Source of the DNA: Hydractinia symbiolongicarpus | Taxonomy: Eukaryota > Cnidaria > Hydrozoa > Anthoathecata > Hydractiniidae | Direction of reading: 5' to 3' | NCBI RefSeq assembly: GCF_029227915.1 | Contig: NC_079881.1 | Span: forward strand, 32,279,501 to 32,343,500 | Length of the DNA: 64,000 nt | Part shown: positions 61,790 through 64,000 of the stretch, in pieces | Layout: the number at the start of each line of letters is the position of its first letter | Position numbering within the stretch: the stretch's first letter is position 1 | Notes under the pieces: generated by a model | The model's database searches: none | Told to the model about the DNA's origin: nothing | The model's input: the letters and a program-made list of their open reading frames with translations, nothing else | Position numbers and translations under genes: made by a program

Positions 61790-64000
61790 CGGTAGTTATT
61801 TCTTAACTATAGATATACTTCACGAATTAGTGTGGATGAAACTGCCACACTAAATAATTTAATAGCACCACTATTAAAATGTGTATTTAATCAATCAACT
61901 TCCCCTACTGGTCTACAGTAGGTGCAGAAACACTAGACAACCACGAAATGAAAGACACCACCCCGTCAATGGAAACTAAAAATGCGCTGTAGTAGGTATT
62001 TAATAATTTAGTTTCTCTCCTTAGCACTATTGGCTAGCCAACAAAAAAGACCTGACAAAACAGGTGTATCCTCTTATAGATTGTATGTGGTGTAAAAATA
62101 TACTTTTACAATTATTATCACCATCAGCAACTTAATTTCTTGAATATTCGTCTCCATGATATTGTAGTTGCTTGTAATTTCTTGTATTACCAACAAAAAC
62201 TTAAGTTAGTGAAATTTTCTAAAGTTCTGCAGGTATGAATGCAATCTCTGAATTAAAAGGACAACAGTATGACGGAGTGGCAATGTATCAATATTGGATT
62301 GGATGGATCCATCCAATAAAATTTTCGTAGGCACATATCTTTATCACGCGACAATCACACAGCAGCAATAACCATGAGCCGCGATACAACAGTATCTCAA
62401 TGAAATTAAACTGCACTTTTTACACTACAGATAATTTATAAAAAAGTTAAATTAATGTATATATTTTATGGTTAGATTATGAAAAAACATTTTGCAATTG
62501 GACGTAGTGTCCCTGAATTATAAACGATGATTTAAGACTATTTAATATTATTTAATACTAGTTGATAAGGCCCGTGGAGAAATCCACTTAGTGAGAAGGT
62601 CAATGGAAAACAGGTTGTTTTAGATGTTTTGATGACGACAGCAATCCATCCACAAAAAAAAAAATTAGAACCTTCTTTCCACGTTGCTTCTATTGTATAG
62701 AGCTTAAAACGCTGGTCAAGAAATTGTATATGATCATGTACTTTTGATGAACGGTTAATAAGATATAAGGCTTGGAAAATTGTGCTGACGTCAGCGAAGT
62801 CCCTAATAAAAGTACTAAAATTATTTTTTAGGAAATTTGTATACCCGTTGTCTTCATCGTATAGATCTTGAAACGCTGATCAAGAAAATGTATAGGATCA
62901 TGTACTTTTGACAAACGGTTGCAGAGATATTGGGATTTGAAGGTTCTTGATGAGGTCATCAACCCGTTAATTCCGAAACGGATTCAGGGAGCCAGGTTTG
63001 GAAAACTTACCCAAATTGGTTCTCTAGTTACCTACGGGGTGAAAAATCATTGACGTCACCATCTCGTTTCCAAATTATTTGACCTCAAAGTCTTAAGTGC
63101 ACTGTAATGACTTCATTTATTTAATATATAGGATATTGACCCTAAGCTAGTGCTATTGACGTCGCGCCATAACGTCAGAAAATTTAACATATTAGACAAA
63201 AGTTTTTCGGCAACATCAAAGGAAAATGACGATATCCACTTTGCCTGTTACAAACAGACACAGTCTCTGTATTATTATAAGAGATTTAGGGTGTTTTTAA
63301 TGAAAAAAATTATTTTTGTAATTTTGCATGACAATAACGAGTTAACACAATAGAAGGTGTCACAATTAAAAGAAAATCAGTCGTTACCATCACTTTTATC
63401 GCCAAACTGGATGAGTTCCATGAGACATTCTTATTTTATAACTACCTGATTTTCCAGCAATGCTAAATAACCTTTAATATGAATCACCCCAACCCCCAGG
63501 AAGAACAGTGGTAATTCTAAACGTCAAATACTTAGCAGCACCACAATCAACTAAGTGATAATGAACGAATGACTGGTGCACAATCAGTACTGAGACATTC
63601 AAAACAATTAAGTTGAACCTTTCATTCTGGCGGGTACACATTTCAATTTCTCAAGAATTGGGTTGAATTTTATTTTTATCGTGGGTTTCATATGATGAGA
63701 ATACATTTCTGGCACAAACAACTCAATAAACCGATACTTACTGCTAACACCTATGATCTTCGTATGTTTTGGCAAAAAATATTTTATGTTGGTTTCATGC
63801 ATTGTTTTCAACAATTTCTAAAATAATACCATTTGATCAGCCAGTTACCTGAATAGAATTATTCAGTCGACCAAAGTAATCGTGAGAAAGGAGATTGTAC
63901 TCTTCAATGTATCCATCACCACCAGCAACATTAAATCGAATTAGACAACTCTTCATGCGATTTCTTGTTTGGATTACGTAGCTGACGCTTGTATAATTCA
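61790..64000. repeat. Segment W, copy 2, cut by the window edge
   Basis: Matches 46,095-48,513. It has two tandem units instead of three (62,640-62,960) and an extra stretch near 63,130-63,240 (gatattgaccctaagctag) not in copy 1. Confidence 0.75.
63849..64000 (-). CDS. FN3-linked extracellular exon, copy 2, partial at the window edge
   Basis: Minus strand from the edge: NYTSVSYVIQTRNRMKSC, LIRFNVAGGDGYIEEYNLL, SHDYFGRLNNSIQ and a GTAACT donor. Against copy 1, two codons are lost in frame and five replacements fall within about twelve codons, while the first 25 codons are identical. The part that is visible is fully open; whether the upstream TAA of copy 1 is shared cannot be seen. Confidence 0.45.

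Larger units (their letters stand above)
51262..64000. repeat. Large duplication, copy 2 (continues past the window)
   Basis: Parallel to 32,700-48,513. It joins U4 directly to segment W near 61,720-61,790 with only a short linker (aagaagcacacgttataag), without the Helitron and single-copy DNA found between U3 and segment W copy 1. Confidence 0.8.

Overview
The window looks like nuclear DNA of an animal, probably an early-branching metazoan such as a cnidarian (inference). It is AT-rich, has short spliced exons, and carries Helitron, KDZ, LINE, piggyBac-type and other transposable elements. I see no prokaryotic operons, rRNA or canonical tRNA gene. Most of it is repeats, and coding sequence survives mainly as short exons with breaks.

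Left part (1-13,900). A Helitron copy runs off the left edge and ends at 1965. Next to it is a multi-exon, damaged KDZ/Zisupton-type transposase gene on the minus strand (about 2480-5170). A long TTA/ATT microsatellite lies at 7624-8123, followed by a short minisatellite. A TIR element (8893-11725) with unusual AAGACGTCTT-rich arms has inserted into a dead LINE reverse transcriptase at its GVPQGS motif. Between the arms is a five-exon, phase-consistent 132-codon gene (9353-10569, plus) that resembles a BEN-domain protein.

Right part (13,900-64,000). This is a nested, tandemly duplicated array. Four diverged copies of a unit of several kb (U1 about 15,830-23,205; U2 about 23,206-32,590; U3 about 36,880-42,520; U4 about 55,510-61,720) each carry the same minus-strand C-terminal exon. 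That exon encodes an acidic, tyrosine-containing tail ending in TGA (lost in U1). U3 and U4 belong to a larger duplication of roughly 18.5 kb (32,700-48,513 versus 51,262 to the window end). This larger unit also carries membrane-protein-like exons: a signal-peptide exon (51,164-51,254), an FN3-like fragment (48,355-48,612), and a small TM-plus-tail gene (33,006-33,932) with a broken paralogue at 51,55x-52,49x. In several of these exons most differences between copies change amino acids, and several copies carry stops or frameshifts. The picture is a decaying, recently expanding cluster of cell-surface-receptor-like genes (inference).

Younger insertions interrupt the array. Two more Helitron copies lie at 24,126-26,693 and 43,375-46,028, and a piggyBac-type MITE at 27,159-27,773. 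Paralogous empty sites in the other units show exact insertion points for the Helitron at 24,126 and for the MITE.
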